Positions 45,569 through 54,060 of a stretch of DNA of 64,000 nt are shown one piece after another (within the stretch, counting starts at the first letter, position 1; every line of letters begins with the position of its first letter). Source of the DNA: Peptacetobacter hominis (GTDB taxonomy: Bacteria; Bacillota; Clostridia; Peptostreptococcales; Peptostreptococcaceae); assembly GCF_006861675.1 (NCBI RefSeq), contig NZ_SGJB01000002.1:109207-173206 (forward strand), given 5' to 3'. The notes beneath the pieces were generated by a model. That model was not told the DNA's origin. It ran no database searches and was given only the letters and a program-made list of their open reading frames with translations. Position numbers and translations under genes: made by a program.

Positions 45569-46675
45569 ATGTCAGTTTTTGAAATGCCTAAATATAGACA
45601 TCCTGACTTTACAGAAGAAGTTTTTGTAAATGCACCAAATGCTAAATATGAGGAAGCGGAAAAAGATGGAGTAGTTCCAGAAAACTATCACAGTACATCT
45701 ATGTATCCTGAATATTTCAAGATAGATGGAGAGTGGAGACTTGCAGAGGAGAGCCGTATGGACTCATGTGTAGTTCTTCGTGAAGATGGTACTCTTGATG
45801 TTGTAGAGTCTAGAAACATAAAAAAAGGCGACAAAGTAATGCTTGGAAGAACTGAAAGATGCGAAGAAGGAGTATACATGCACTGTAACGGTTTTGAAGA
45901 AGCAACAGATGATTTAGATGATCAGTTTGTTTTCCGTCAGGGAAGAAGCCGTGAAACTTCATATGCAAAAGATTATGACAAACTTTTCGAGTTATTAAAA
46001 TATGAAAAAGAAAACGGTGGAAAAATAGTATGGGTAATGGGACCTGCTTTTGCATTCGACGCTACTGCAAGAGCTGCTATGCAGGCACTTGTTGAGAATG
46101 GATATGCACATGGTCTTCTAGCAGGAAATGCACTTGCAACTCATGACCTTGAGGGAGCTTTATTACACACTGCTCTTGGACAGGATATATATACTCAGAA
46201 ATCACAGCCTAATGGACATTACAACCACCTTGATGTTTTAAATAAGGTTAGAAGAAGCGGATCTATACCACAGTTTATGAAAGACTATAACCTAAACGAT
46301 GGTATAATATGCAGCTGTGTAAACAATAATGTTCCAATAGTACTTGCAGGATCTATCCGTGACGACGGACCACTTCCAGAAGTATATGGAAATGTTTATG
46401 AAGCAGCGAATGCAATGAGAAATATAGTTAAGGATGCAACTACTGTTATATGTCTTGCAACAATGCTTCATACAATAGCAGTAGGAAATATGACACCATC
46501 ATTCCGTGTATTAAAAGATGGAACAATACGTCCTGTATATCTATACACAGTTGATGCTGACGAATTCGTTGTAAACAAACTTCTAGATAGAGGAAGTTTA
46601 TCAGCTACAACTATGGTAACTAACGTTCAGGACTTTATTACTCGTGTTGCTAAAGGACTTGATGTAATAAAATAG
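45569..46675 (+). CDS. Ornithine cyclodeaminase of the TIGR00300 / LOR-SDH type
   Basis: A 368-aa cytosolic protein unlike the common mu-crystallin-type ornithine cyclodeaminases. The first part has the LOR/SDH-like domain (CVVLREDGTLDVVESRNIKKG, then GVYMHCNGFEE). The second has a Rossmann-like region with KIVWVMGPAFAFDAT, HGLLAGNALATHDLEG and the conserved block VLAGSIRDDGPLPEVYG followed by VICLATMLHTIAVGNM. Homologues are the archaeal cyclodeaminase and the C-terminal half of cyanobacterial arginine dihydrolase AgrE/ArgZ, which turn ornithine into proline and ammonia. My recollection, not checkable here, is that this family has been linked to the nickel-pincer nucleotide. The larBCE genes just downstream fit that. 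AAGGAGG precedes the ATG. Confidence 0.8.
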   Translation: MSVFEMPKYRHPDFTEEVFVNAPNAKYEEAEKDGVVPENYHSTSMYPEYFKIDGEWRLAEESRMDSCVVLREDGTLDVVESRNIKKGDKVMLGRTERCEEGVYMHCNGFEEATDDLDDQFVFRQGRSRETSYAKDYDKLFELLKYEKENGGKIVWVMGPAFAFDATARAAMQALVENGYAHGLLAGNALATHDLEGALLHTALGQDIYTQKSQPNGHYNHLDVLNKVRRSGSIPQFMKDYNLNDGIICSCVNNNVPIVLAGSIRDDGPLPEVYGNVYEAANAMRNIVKDATTVICLATMLHTIAVGNMTPSFRVLKDGTIRPVYLYTVDADEFVVNKLLDRGSLSATTMVTNVQDFITRVAKGLDVIK

Positions 46676-46724
46676 TATTCTGAATCTTTTAAATCAGTTT
46701 AATACGGTAAATGGAGAGACTGTT

Positions 46725-47615
46725 ATGAAAAAGAGTGTATCTGGAAAATTAGCATTATTATTTGTAGCCGTTGCATGGGGAAGTTCTATGGTTGTTATAA
46801 AAGGATCAACTGATATACTTCCTGCGGGTTCTCTTCTTGCATGGCGTTTTACGATTGCAGCATTGGTATTAGGACTAGTTAATATAAAGAAACTTAAGAT
46901 GATAGATAAGGAATATATCAAGAGTGGTATCTTTATAGGTGTATGTCTGTTTATGGCATATTTTACACAGACTCTTGGAGTTATGCTTGAAATGCCAGGA
47001 AAGAGTCATTTCCTATCTTCAGCATACTGTGTATTTGTACCATTTCTTGGATGGCTTTTCTTAAAGGAAAGACCAAAGATTTACCATATAATTGCAGCTG
47101 TAATGTGTGCTACTGGTATAATACTTGTTTCTATAGCCGGAAGTCTAAGTATAAGCTATGGTGACAGTATATCAATAATCAGTTCAGTATTCTGGGCTTC
47201 ACAGATTATAGCAATCGCAAAATGGGGTAATGACAAGGATCCTGTATTAATAACAATACTTGAGTTCGCTGTATGTGCAGTTCTTGCATGGGTATTCACA
47301 CTAACAATGGAAGATCCAGGTTCAATACAGTGGAATATGAGTGCAGTTGGAGGAGTATTATATCTTGGTATAGTATGTTCTGGAATATGTTTCTTATTAC
47401 AGACAATTGCACAGAAAACAGAAGATCCTACAAGTGTTTCTATCATACTTAGCTTTGAAAACATATTCGGACTTGTATTCGGAGCTATATTCTTTAATGA
47501 AACATTCACACCACGTTCTATCCTAGGATTTACATTGATGTTCCTTGCTATAATAATAGCTGAGACTCAATTATCATTCCTTAAGAAAAAGAAACCAGAA
47601 AAAATTGCAAGCTAA
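46725..47615 (+). CDS. EamA-family (DMT superfamily) transporter
   Basis: A 296-aa, ten-span transporter made of two EamA repeats. The first opens ALLFVAVAWGSSMVVIKGS, the second near SIISSVFWASQIIAIAKWG, and the C-terminal helix holds FNETFTPRSILGFTLMFLAIIIAE. The family mostly exports amino acids or metabolites. The gene lies 49 bases behind the cyclodeaminase and ends before a hairpin at 47642, so transport of ornithine, proline or a related compound is a reasonable but unproven guess. GGAGAG precedes the ATG. Confidence 0.85.
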   Translation: MKKSVSGKLALLFVAVAWGSSMVVIKGSTDILPAGSLLAWRFTIAALVLGLVNIKKLKMIDKEYIKSGIFIGVCLFMAYFTQTLGVMLEMPGKSHFLSSAYCVFVPFLGWLFLKERPKIYHIIAAVMCATGIILVSIAGSLSISYGDSISIISSVFWASQIIAIAKWGNDKDPVLITILEFAVCAVLAWVFTLTMEDPGSIQWNMSAVGGVLYLGIVCSGICFLLQTIAQKTEDPTSVSIILSFENIFGLVFGAIFFNETFTPRSILGFTLMFLAIIIAETQLSFLKKKKPEKIAS

Positions 47616-47641
47616 TTAATTAGTATGATAAGGCAGATAAA

Positions 47642-47669
47642 ATATCGGCGATTATCATATCGCCGATAT
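47642..47669 (+). other. GC-rich hairpin after the EamA gene
   Basis: ATATCGGCGA and TCGCCGATAT arms with a short loop but no T run. It could be a weak transcription stop or an mRNA-stability element. Confidence 0.5.
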
Positions 47670-47750
47670 GATTTGCCTGTACTTGAAAGAGAAAAAATTT
47701 TCTGCTATCCTAGTATAAGATAATTACTAATTCAGAAATGAGGAAAAAAT

Positions 47751-48161
47751 ATGGAGATATTAATTATAGATGCGCAGGGTGGCGGTATAGGAAAACAGCT
47801 GGTGCTGGAAATCAATAAAAACTTTAAAAATGTTAATATAACGGCAGTCGGAACAAACTCAGTATCTACAACAAATATGTTGAAAGCTGGAGCTGACTGT
47901 GCGGCAACTGGTGAAAATGCTGTTGTAGTAGGCTGTAGAAAAGCAGATATTATAATAGGGCCGGTTGGAATTGTAATAGCAGATTCAATGTACGGGGAAA
48001 TAACACCAAAGATGGCAGAAGCTATAGGACAGAGCAGTGCAAAAAAACTGCTTATCCCTGTAAATCACTGCAACAATGTTATTGTTGGCGTGGAGAATCA
48101 GAAAATGACCTTTTTCATTTCGGCAGCAATAGAAGAACTAAAAAAGTGTTTTAACAGCTAG
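47751..48161 (+). CDS. DUF3842 family protein
   Basis: A 136-aa protein of unknown function. It opens with a nucleotide-loop-like MEILIIDAQGGGIGKQLVLEI, then TAVGTNSVSTTNMLKAGADCAATGENAV and VVGCRKADIIIGPVGIVIADSMYGEITPKMAEAIG. The short alternating pattern suggests one small alpha/beta Rossmann domain, perhaps binding a nucleotide. The family is common in strict anaerobes. Its place between the cyclodeaminase and the nickel importer/lar genes suggests a part in cofactor or amino-acid metabolism. GAGGAAA precedes the start, and a gap of 184 bases with an attenuator-like hairpin follows. Confidence 0.75.
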   Translation: MEILIIDAQGGGIGKQLVLEINKNFKNVNITAVGTNSVSTTNMLKAGADCAATGENAVVVGCRKADIIIGPVGIVIADSMYGEITPKMAEAIGQSSAKKLLIPVNHCNNVIVGVENQKMTFFISAAIEELKKCFNS

Positions 48162-48243
48162 AAAGCTGAAAAAATAAGAGTCATAAATTTAAGCATGAAG
48201 CTTTCAATAATATTGATTTAATATTAAAAAGTAATATAAAAAG

Positions 48244-48264
48244 CATATTTAATAAGTTAATATG
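48244..48264. promoter_or_regulatory. CATATT-N9-AATATG palindrome before the nickel importer
   Basis: Six-base perfect arms, followed by a TAAAAT that could be a -10 hexamer (48265). A metal-responsive repressor site is possible. It does not match the long-spaced E. coli NikR operator. Confidence 0.35.
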
Positions 48265-48278
48265 TAAAATAGGATCGA

Positions 48279-48327
48279 TGTCAGAAGGCATATGACACTC
48301 CAGAAGGAGAGTCCGTATGCTTTTTTT
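48279..48327 (+). promoter_or_regulatory. Attenuator-like terminator in the leader of the nickel importer operon
   Basis: A long hairpin, GCATAT-GAC-A-CTCC, tetraloop AGAA, GGAG-A-GTC-C-GTATGC, ends in seven T (48288-48327). A five-base TGTCA at 48279 can pair instead with TGACA at 48293, which would break the terminator. Only 18 bases, holding the ribosome site, separate the T run from the ATG at 48346. No promoter fits in between, so every transcript of the downstream operon must pass this hairpin. Confidence 0.7.
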
Positions 48328-48345
48328 ATTGAAAGAGAGGAAAAT

Positions 48346-49944
48346 ATGAAAAAGAGAATTGTGAGTTTATTATGTGTAATTGCACTGCTTCCTATGGCTC
48401 TTGGCGGATGCAGTCAAAAGAAAAAAAGTGATTCAAAAGAAGATGGAATAAAAATATATATAGGAAGTTCAATTTTTGAAGAAAGTCTGGATCCGATAAA
48501 AGGAGGACTTTCGTATGGGTATCCTTTTATAAATAACGCACTTCTTAAAGTTGGAAGTGATTCAAATTATATAGGAGATTTAGCTAAGGATTGGAAAGTA
48601 AGCGATGATGCTTTAACATATACATTCAACTTGAATGAAGGAATAAAATTCAGTGACGGAAGTGATTTTGACGCGGAAGATGTAGTATTTACATATGAAA
48701 CTGTACACAAAAATCAGGCTGACAATGAGAAAGTTGATTTAACATATCTTGAATCAGTAAAGGCGATAGATGAGAATACTGTTGAGTTTAAACTTGAAAA
48801 ACCATATTCTCCATTTTTAGATACTACGGCAATGCTTCAGATAGTTCCTTCTGACTCATACGACAGCCGGAAATTTGATACTGAACCTATAGGGACAGGT
48901 GCGTATAAAGTGGTTCAATATGACAGCAATCAGCAGATTATACTTTCAGAAAATGATAAGTACTCTGGAGAAAAGCCGGATGTTTCAAAAGTTACTATAG
49001 TAAATATGGAGCCTGATTCTGCATTTGCAGCAGCAAAAGCCGGAGATCTTGATGTGGTTATGGTTGGAACAAATTATGCAAATGAAGAAATATCAGGAAT
49101 GCATCTTGAAAAACTAGAAACAATGGATGTAAGAAATATAAGCCTTCCAGTAAGAAAAGTATCAGAAATGAAGGATTCTTCAGGAAAAACAGTAACAGTA
49201 GGTAACAATGTTACATCTGATATAGCTGTAAGGAAAGCGCTTTCGATAGGACTGAACAGAAAAGAAATAATAGAAAATTCATCTAATGGAATAGGGCTGC
49301 CTGCAGTTAATTTTACAGATAATCTTATATGGGCAAATACTGATACATATGAGGATAATCAGGTTGAAGAAGCCGAAAAACTTCTCGATGAGGCAGGATG
49401 GAAAATGTCAGAAGAGACAGGCATAAGAGAAAAGAACGGTCAGAAATGTGCATTTGAACTTTATAGTACAGCGGGAGATACAGATAGATACAATCTTGCT
49501 GTTGCAGTTGCAGAAAATGCAAAAAAACTTGGAATAGAAATAACAGTAAAAACAGCTACATGGGACGAGATAACTACACTTCAGAATACTTCAGCTATAT
49601 TATGGGGATGGGGACAGTATTCTCCTACAGTATTATCATCTCTTTATAAATCAGATTTATTCTTAAGTGGTGGCTATGATAATGTAGTAGGTTATGACAA
49701 TGTGGATGTAGATGCAAAGATTGATGAGGCAATATCTTCAAATTCTCAGGAAAAAGCAGTTGAAGCATGGAAAGAAGTTCAGAAAATATCTGATGAGGAC
49801 TATACAAATCTATTTATAGTAAATATACAGCACTGCTATTTTGTATCTGACAATCTGGATATATCACTTGATACTCAGATACCACATCCACATGGACATG
49901 GAACACCTGTTATATGTAATATGGCAGATTGGAAATTGAAATAA
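48346..49944 (+). CDS. Nickel-type ABC transporter substrate-binding lipoprotein
   Basis: A 532-aa lipoprotein of the NikA/DppA/OppA fold (SBP family 5). The signal peptide MKKRIVSLLCVIALLPMALGGC ends in a lipobox, followed by a polar linker. Family features include TYTFNLNEGIKFSDGSDFDAEDVVFTYE and EPIGTGAYKVVQY. The C-terminal IPHPHGHGTPV is histidine-rich and may bind the metal. ATG 48346 follows GAGAGGAAA; starts farther up run through the terminator hairpin. It is the first gene of the importer operon that runs into larBCE, which is the best reason to call the substrate nickel; a small peptide cannot be excluded from this protein alone. Confidence 0.8.
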   Translation: MKKRIVSLLCVIALLPMALGGCSQKKKSDSKEDGIKIYIGSSIFEESLDPIKGGLSYGYPFINNALLKVGSDSNYIGDLAKDWKVSDDALTYTFNLNEGIKFSDGSDFDAEDVVFTYETVHKNQADNEKVDLTYLESVKAIDENTVEFKLEKPYSPFLDTTAMLQIVPSDSYDSRKFDTEPIGTGAYKVVQYDSNQQIILSENDKYSGEKPDVSKVTIVNMEPDSAFAAAKAGDLDVVMVGTNYANEEISGMHLEKLETMDVRNISLPVRKVSEMKDSSGKTVTVGNNVTSDIAVRKALSIGLNRKEIIENSSNGIGLPAVNFTDNLIWANTDTYEDNQVEEAEKLLDEAGWKMSEETGIREKNGQKCAFELYSTAGDTDRYNLAVAVAENAKKLGIEITVKTATWDEITTLQNTSAILWGWGQYSPTVLSSLYKSDLFLSGGYDNVVGYDNVDVDAKIDEAISSNSQEKAVEAWKEVQKISDEDYTNLFIVNIQHCYFVSDNLDISLDTQIPHPHGHGTPVICNMADWKLK

Positions 49945-49958
49945 ACTGGAGAGTTATT

Positions 49959-50942
49959 ATGAAAAATTGGAAAAAAATAATCAGTGAATGTATAAGGATG
50001 ATGATGCTTCTGATTGCAGTGAGTATTATGTCTTTTGTGCTGATTGTAAAGGCACCTATAGATCCACTGGTTTCATATATAGGAACAAACTCTACAATTT
50101 CAGAAGAGGCCAGACAGGAAATAGCGGATGAATGGGGGCTTAACGATCCTCTTCCTGAACGTTTTATAACTTGGGGAGAGCATGCACTCAAAGGGGATCT
50201 TGGAATGTCTATTACATACAAAAAACCTGTCAGCGAAGTTATAAAAACAAGATTTTCATACTCTATAGTGCTTATGGCTCTTTCGTGGATACTTTCGGGT
50301 GTTATCGGATTTATACTGGGAGTAATCTGCGGTATAAAGGAAGGAAGTCTGTTTGACAGAGCTACAAAAGTTTTCTGTCTCGGAGTAAAATCAGCACCGG
50401 TATTCTGGATAGGTCTTCTTGTACTTTCTGTATTTGCAGTACAGCTTGGATGGTTCCCTATAGGAATGGCAGTACCAGCGGGTACACTTGCATCAGAGGT
50501 AAGTATATGGAGCAGAATACATCATCTGATACTTCCTGTACTTACATTGACTATTGTAAGTATAAGTGAGGTTGTTCTATATACAAGACGGAAAGTTATA
50601 GAGACTATGAACAGCAACTTTATACTATACGCAAAGGTAAGAGGAGAAAATCAGAAGCAGATTATAAAAAGACATGTTTTAAAAAATGTACTTCTACCGG
50701 CAGTAACAGTTCAGTTCTCATCGTTTAGTGAATTGTTTGGTGGAATGGCACTTGCAGAAACTGTGTTTGCATATCCGGGTATAGGAACAGCTATAACCGC
50801 TGCGGCAACAAATGCGGATGTTCCGTTGTTGCTTGGTATATCGGTTTTCAGTGCGTTATTCGTTTTTGCAGGAAATGTTATAGCAAATATTTTATATGGT
50901 GTGTTCAACCCTGTAATAAGAGAGGGGGATAATCGTGAATAG
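49959..50942 (+). CDS. ABC transporter permease (NikB/DppB type)
   Basis: A 327-aa membrane subunit with the BPD_transp_1 fold. The N-terminal segment contains SIMSFVLIVKAPIDPLVSYIG. The periplasmic-side segment EIADEWGLNDPLPERFITWGEHALKGDLGMS is typical of DppB/NikB, and the EAA-like coupling loop occurs in YAKVRGENQKQIIKRHVLKN. ATG 49959 follows GGAGAG; the longer frame to 49929 lacks a site. It overlaps the next permease by eight bases. Confidence 0.85.
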   Translation: MKNWKKIISECIRMMMLLIAVSIMSFVLIVKAPIDPLVSYIGTNSTISEEARQEIADEWGLNDPLPERFITWGEHALKGDLGMSITYKKPVSEVIKTRFSYSIVLMALSWILSGVIGFILGVICGIKEGSLFDRATKVFCLGVKSAPVFWIGLLVLSVFAVQLGWFPIGMAVPAGTLASEVSIWSRIHHLILPVLTLTIVSISEVVLYTRRKVIETMNSNFILYAKVRGENQKQIIKRHVLKNVLLPAVTVQFSSFSELFGGMALAETVFAYPGIGTAITAAATNADVPLLLGISVFSALFVFAGNVIANILYGVFNPVIREGDNRE

Positions 50943-51768
50943 GGAAAAGTTTATGAATAGAAGAATAAATACAGTTATCCTCAGTACAGTAGCCGTTGTA
51001 TATCTGTTTGGAATATTTATATGGGGATTATCTATGGACGCATCATGTTATGAAGTAAATTACAGCAATAAGTTTCTTCCACCGGGTTTGGGGCATCTGT
51101 TTGGAACTGATTTTTTAGGAAGAGATATGTTTTATAGAACTATAAAAGGTCTATCAAACAGCCTTATTATAGGAGTTCTTGCTTCAATAGTCAGTTCGAT
51201 AATCGCTCTTATAGCCGGGATAGCATCGGCAGTATTCGGTGGATGGGTTGATAAATTTGTAAACTGGTGTGTTGATTTGTGCATGGGACTTCCACATATA
51301 GTACTTCTTATCCTTATATCATTTATGATGGGGAAGGGAATAAAAGGGGTTACTGTTGCGGTTGCACTGACACATTGGCCATCGCTTACAAGAATAGTAA
51401 GAGCAGAGGTAATGCAGATTCGTTCATCACAGTATGTAAAAGCAGCATATAAAATGGGAAAAACAAAATATCAGGTGGCTATACAGCATATTCTTCCACA
51501 TGTTATTCCTGCATATTTCATAGGATTGGTACTTTTGTTTCCACATGCAATTATGCATGAAGCAGCGATTACTTTTCTTGGATTTGGAATGCCGTCTGAA
51601 ATGCCGGCAATAGGAGTAATTCTTTCTGAGGCGATGAATCATATTGCAACAGGAAAGTGGTGGCTTGCGTTATTCCCAGGTTTAATGCTTCTTATAGCTG
51701 TATTATTATTTGATGTAATCGGAGAAAATCTAAAAAAACTTTTGAATCCATATAGTGGAAATGAATAA
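50935..51768 (+). CDS. ABC transporter permease (NikC/DppC type)
   Basis: A 277-aa membrane subunit. FGTDFLGRDMFYRTIKGLSNSLIIGVLAS is the DppC/NikC entry, and YVKAAYKMGKTKYQVAIQHILPHVIPA is the coupling loop. Near the end, ALFPGLMLLIAVLLFDVIGENLKKLLNP is characteristic. The GTG start overlaps the previous gene by eight bases, with AGAGAGGGGG upstream. Next an ATPase begins ten bases downstream, so the importer is one operon. Confidence 0.85.
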   Translation: MNREKFMNRRINTVILSTVAVVYLFGIFIWGLSMDASCYEVNYSNKFLPPGLGHLFGTDFLGRDMFYRTIKGLSNSLIIGVLASIVSSIIALIAGIASAVFGGWVDKFVNWCVDLCMGLPHIVLLILISFMMGKGIKGVTVAVALTHWPSLTRIVRAEVMQIRSSQYVKAAYKMGKTKYQVAIQHILPHVIPAYFIGLVLLFPHAIMHEAAITFLGFGMPSEMPAIGVILSEAMNHIATGKWWLALFPGLMLLIAVLLFDVIGENLKKLLNPYSGNE

Positions 51769-51778
51769 GGTGATCATT

Positions 51779-52699
51779 ATGAATGAAAAAAATATTTTAA
51801 AGGTCGATAATCTTTCTGTATCTTTCAGTATGTATAAGGGATTTTTTAAAAAAGAAAATCTTGAAGTTGTACATTCTCTTTCTCTTGAGGTAAATTCAGG
51901 AGAAGTGGTGGCTGTAGTCGGTTCGAGTGGTTCAGGAAAAAGTATACTCGCTCATGCAGTTATGGGACTTCTTCCTAAAAATGCACATATGAGTGGGAAT
52001 ATAACATATCGTGGTGAGAAACTCGATGAAATAAAAAGAAGTGAGCTTCTTGGAAGAAAGATATCTTTTGTACCTCAGTCAGTTGATTATCTGGATCCTG
52101 TTATGAAAGTAGGTAAACAGGTTCAGGGGGTATATTCGACAAAGAAAAGGCAGGAAGATTTGTTTGGAAAATATCACTTGGATAAAAATGTTGAAGAGAT
52201 GTATCCATTTCAGCTTTCTGGAGGAATGGCAAGAAGAGTTCTTGTTTCATCGGCAATGATGGAATCTCCGGAGCTTATAATTGCGGACGAACCTACACCA
52301 GGTCTTAGCGTGGAAATGGCAATGGAGACATTAAATCATTTCAGAGAAATGGCTGACAATGGAGCTGGAGTTCTTCTTATAACACATGATATAGATCTTG
52401 CGCTTAATGTAGCTGATAAAATAGCTGTGTTCTATGCTGGAACTATAATAGAAATAGCAGATACCAGAGATTTTATAAATGGTGGAATAGAATTAAGACA
52501 TCCGTACAGCAGGGCATTTATATCGGCTCTTCCACAAAACGAGTTTAGAGCGATAGAAGGTGTGCAGCCTTATGCAGGTATCGTAAAAGATGGATGCTCA
52601 TTTGCAAATAGATGTCCTAAGGCGACAGATAAATGCTGTGGAGAAATACCTATAAGAAGTCTCAGAAGCGGAAAGGTGAGATGTATAAATGCAACTTAA
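51779..52699 (+). CDS. ABC transporter ATP-binding protein (NikD/DppD type)
   Basis: A 306-aa ATPase. Walker A VVGSSGSGKS, signature FQLSGGMARRVLVSSAM, Walker B LIIADEPTPGL and switch histidine in LLITHDIDLAL. The C-terminal oligopeptide-transporter extension has GCSFANRCPKATDKCC, the cysteine pattern found in DppD/NikD subunits. ATG 51779 follows AAGGTGAT; the frame open from 51755 begins inside the preceding gene. It overlaps the second ATPase by 11 bases. Confidence 0.87.
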   Translation: MNEKNILKVDNLSVSFSMYKGFFKKENLEVVHSLSLEVNSGEVVAVVGSSGSGKSILAHAVMGLLPKNAHMSGNITYRGEKLDEIKRSELLGRKISFVPQSVDYLDPVMKVGKQVQGVYSTKKRQEDLFGKYHLDKNVEEMYPFQLSGGMARRVLVSSAMMESPELIIADEPTPGLSVEMAMETLNHFREMADNGAGVLLITHDIDLALNVADKIAVFYAGTIIEIADTRDFINGGIELRHPYSRAFISALPQNEFRAIEGVQPYAGIVKDGCSFANRCPKATDKCCGEIPIRSLRSGKVRCINAT

Positions 52700-53306
52700 G
52701 ATAGAAAATATAAGCTTCAGATATAACGATAAATCACCGTGGATTCTAAAGGATATAAACATGAAAATAGAATCCGGGGAAAGGGTAGGTATAATCGCTC
52801 CATCTGGATACGGAAAAAGTACACTTGCAAAAATTATTGCAGGATATGAAAATCCGACTTGTGGAAAAATATTGATCGATGGAAAAGAAATCAATAAAAA
52901 TGGATTCTGCCCAGTTCAGATGATTCATCAGCATCCGGAGCTTTCCGTAAATCCAAGATGGAAAATGGAGAAAGTATTAAATGAATGCTGGAATCCGGAC
53001 GATAAAATGCTTGAAAAATTAGGAATAGAAAAAGAATGGCTGAAAAGATGGCCGGCAGAACTTTCTGGGGGAGAACTTCAGAGATTCTGCATTGCAAGGG
53101 TTTTGAGTCCGGATACAAAATTTCTGATATGTGATGAAATTACGACAATGCTGGATGTTATTTCACAGGCTCAGATTTGGAAGGCATTGATTGAAATAGC
53201 TGATGAAAAAGATTATGGGATGCTAATAATAACACATAATATGCATCTTGCAGAAAGAATATGTACTAGAATAATAGATTTAAGAGATATAAATCGGAGG
53301 GTTTGA
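52689..53306 (+). CDS. ABC transporter ATP-binding protein (NikE/DppF type), short
   Basis: A 205-aa ATPase, shorter than the usual 260-320 aa. It has Walker A GIIAPSGYGKST, Q-loop MIHQHPELSVNP, signature LSGGELQRFCIARVL, Walker B FLICDEITTMLD and the switch histidine in LIITHNMH. It lacks the C-terminal oligopeptide extension present in its partner; nickel-type ATPases often do. It pairs with the preceding ATPase. The Walker B glutamate and Asp-Glu are kept. It overlaps its neighbour upstream and sits one base from larB. Confidence 0.85.
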   Translation: MQLKIENISFRYNDKSPWILKDINMKIESGERVGIIAPSGYGKSTLAKIIAGYENPTCGKILIDGKEINKNGFCPVQMIHQHPELSVNPRWKMEKVLNECWNPDDKMLEKLGIEKEWLKRWPAELSGGELQRFCIARVLSPDTKFLICDEITTMLDVISQAQIWKALIEIADEKDYGMLIITHNMHLAERICTRIIDLRDINRRV

Positions 53307-53307
53307 T

Positions 53308-54060
53308 ATGGATACTAAAGAAATGCTTAAAAAAGTAAAAAACGGAGAGGTTTCAGTTGAGGAAGCTGAGAAATTTTTCAGAAGAAAACCGTTTAAGGAG
53401 CTGGGATATGCAAAACTTGATACCCATAGAAAACTCCGTTCTGGATGTGCTGAGGTTGTATTCTGCAGTGGAAAGGCCGATAGTCATCTGCTTAAAATTT
53501 ACGAGAATCTGTATAATTCAGAGGGCGAGGTTTTAGGAACAAGAGCTTCAAAAGAGCAGGCTGAAATTGTGAAGGCAGCTATACCTGATGTTGAGTACGA
53601 TCCTCTTTCGAGAATACTAAAAATAGAGAAAAAGGACAAAAAACGTGTAGGGAAAATAGCTGTTTGTACAGCAGGTACAGCTGATATACCGGTTGCTGAA
53701 GAGGCTGCTCAGACAGCTGAATTTTTCGGAAACAATGTCGAAAGATTATATGATGTAGGTGTAAGTGGACTTCATAGACTTTTATCAAGACTTGAGATGA
53801 TACAGGATTGTAACTGTGTTATAGCGGTTGCCGGTATGGAGGGAGCACTTGCAAGCGTAATAGGAGGATTAGTAGACAAGCCTGTAATAGCAGTTCCTAC
53901 ATCTGTAGGATACGGAGCTAGTATGAATGGAATTTCAGCACTTCTTACAATGCTGAATTCATGTGCAAACGGAATTGCTACTGTAAATATAGATAATGGA
54001 TATGGAGCAGGATATATAGCTTCACAGATAAATAAAATGGGGGTTGGAGAACATGAGTAA
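53308..54060 (+). CDS. larB: Nickel-pincer cofactor biosynthesis protein LarB
   Basis: A 250-aa carboxylase/hydrolase of the PurE-like (AIRC) class. It adds CO2 to the pyridinium ring of nicotinic acid adenine dinucleotide and cleaves it, the first step to the nickel-pincer nucleotide. Features are FRRKPFKELGYAKLDTHRKLR at the N terminus and the PurE-like core KIAVCTAGTADIPVAEEAAQTAEF, VAGMEGALASVIGGLVDKPVIAVPTSVGYG and LTMLNSCANGIATVNIDNGYGAGY. Typical length. It starts one base after the ATPase stop, with GGAGGG upstream, and overlaps larC by eight bases. Confidence 0.95.
   Translation: MDTKEMLKKVKNGEVSVEEAEKFFRRKPFKELGYAKLDTHRKLRSGCAEVVFCSGKADSHLLKIYENLYNSEGEVLGTRASKEQAEIVKAAIPDVEYDPLSRILKIEKKDKKRVGKIAVCTAGTADIPVAEEAAQTAEFFGNNVERLYDVGVSGLHRLLSRLEMIQDCNCVIAVAGMEGALASVIGGLVDKPVIAVPTSVGYGASMNGISALLTMLNSCANGIATVNIDNGYGAGYIASQINKMGVGEHE

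Noticed and set aside
45569..46675. Classic mu-crystallin-type ornithine cyclodeaminase
   Set aside because: The LOR/SDH-like first domain and the GSIRDDGPLPEV block belong to the TIGR00300 group, a different family with the same reaction.
48346..53306. Oligopeptide/dipeptide transporter rather than nickel importer
   Set aside because: The fold alone allows both; the unbroken run into larBCE and the histidine-rich C terminus of the binding protein favour nickel. Not excluded by sequence.
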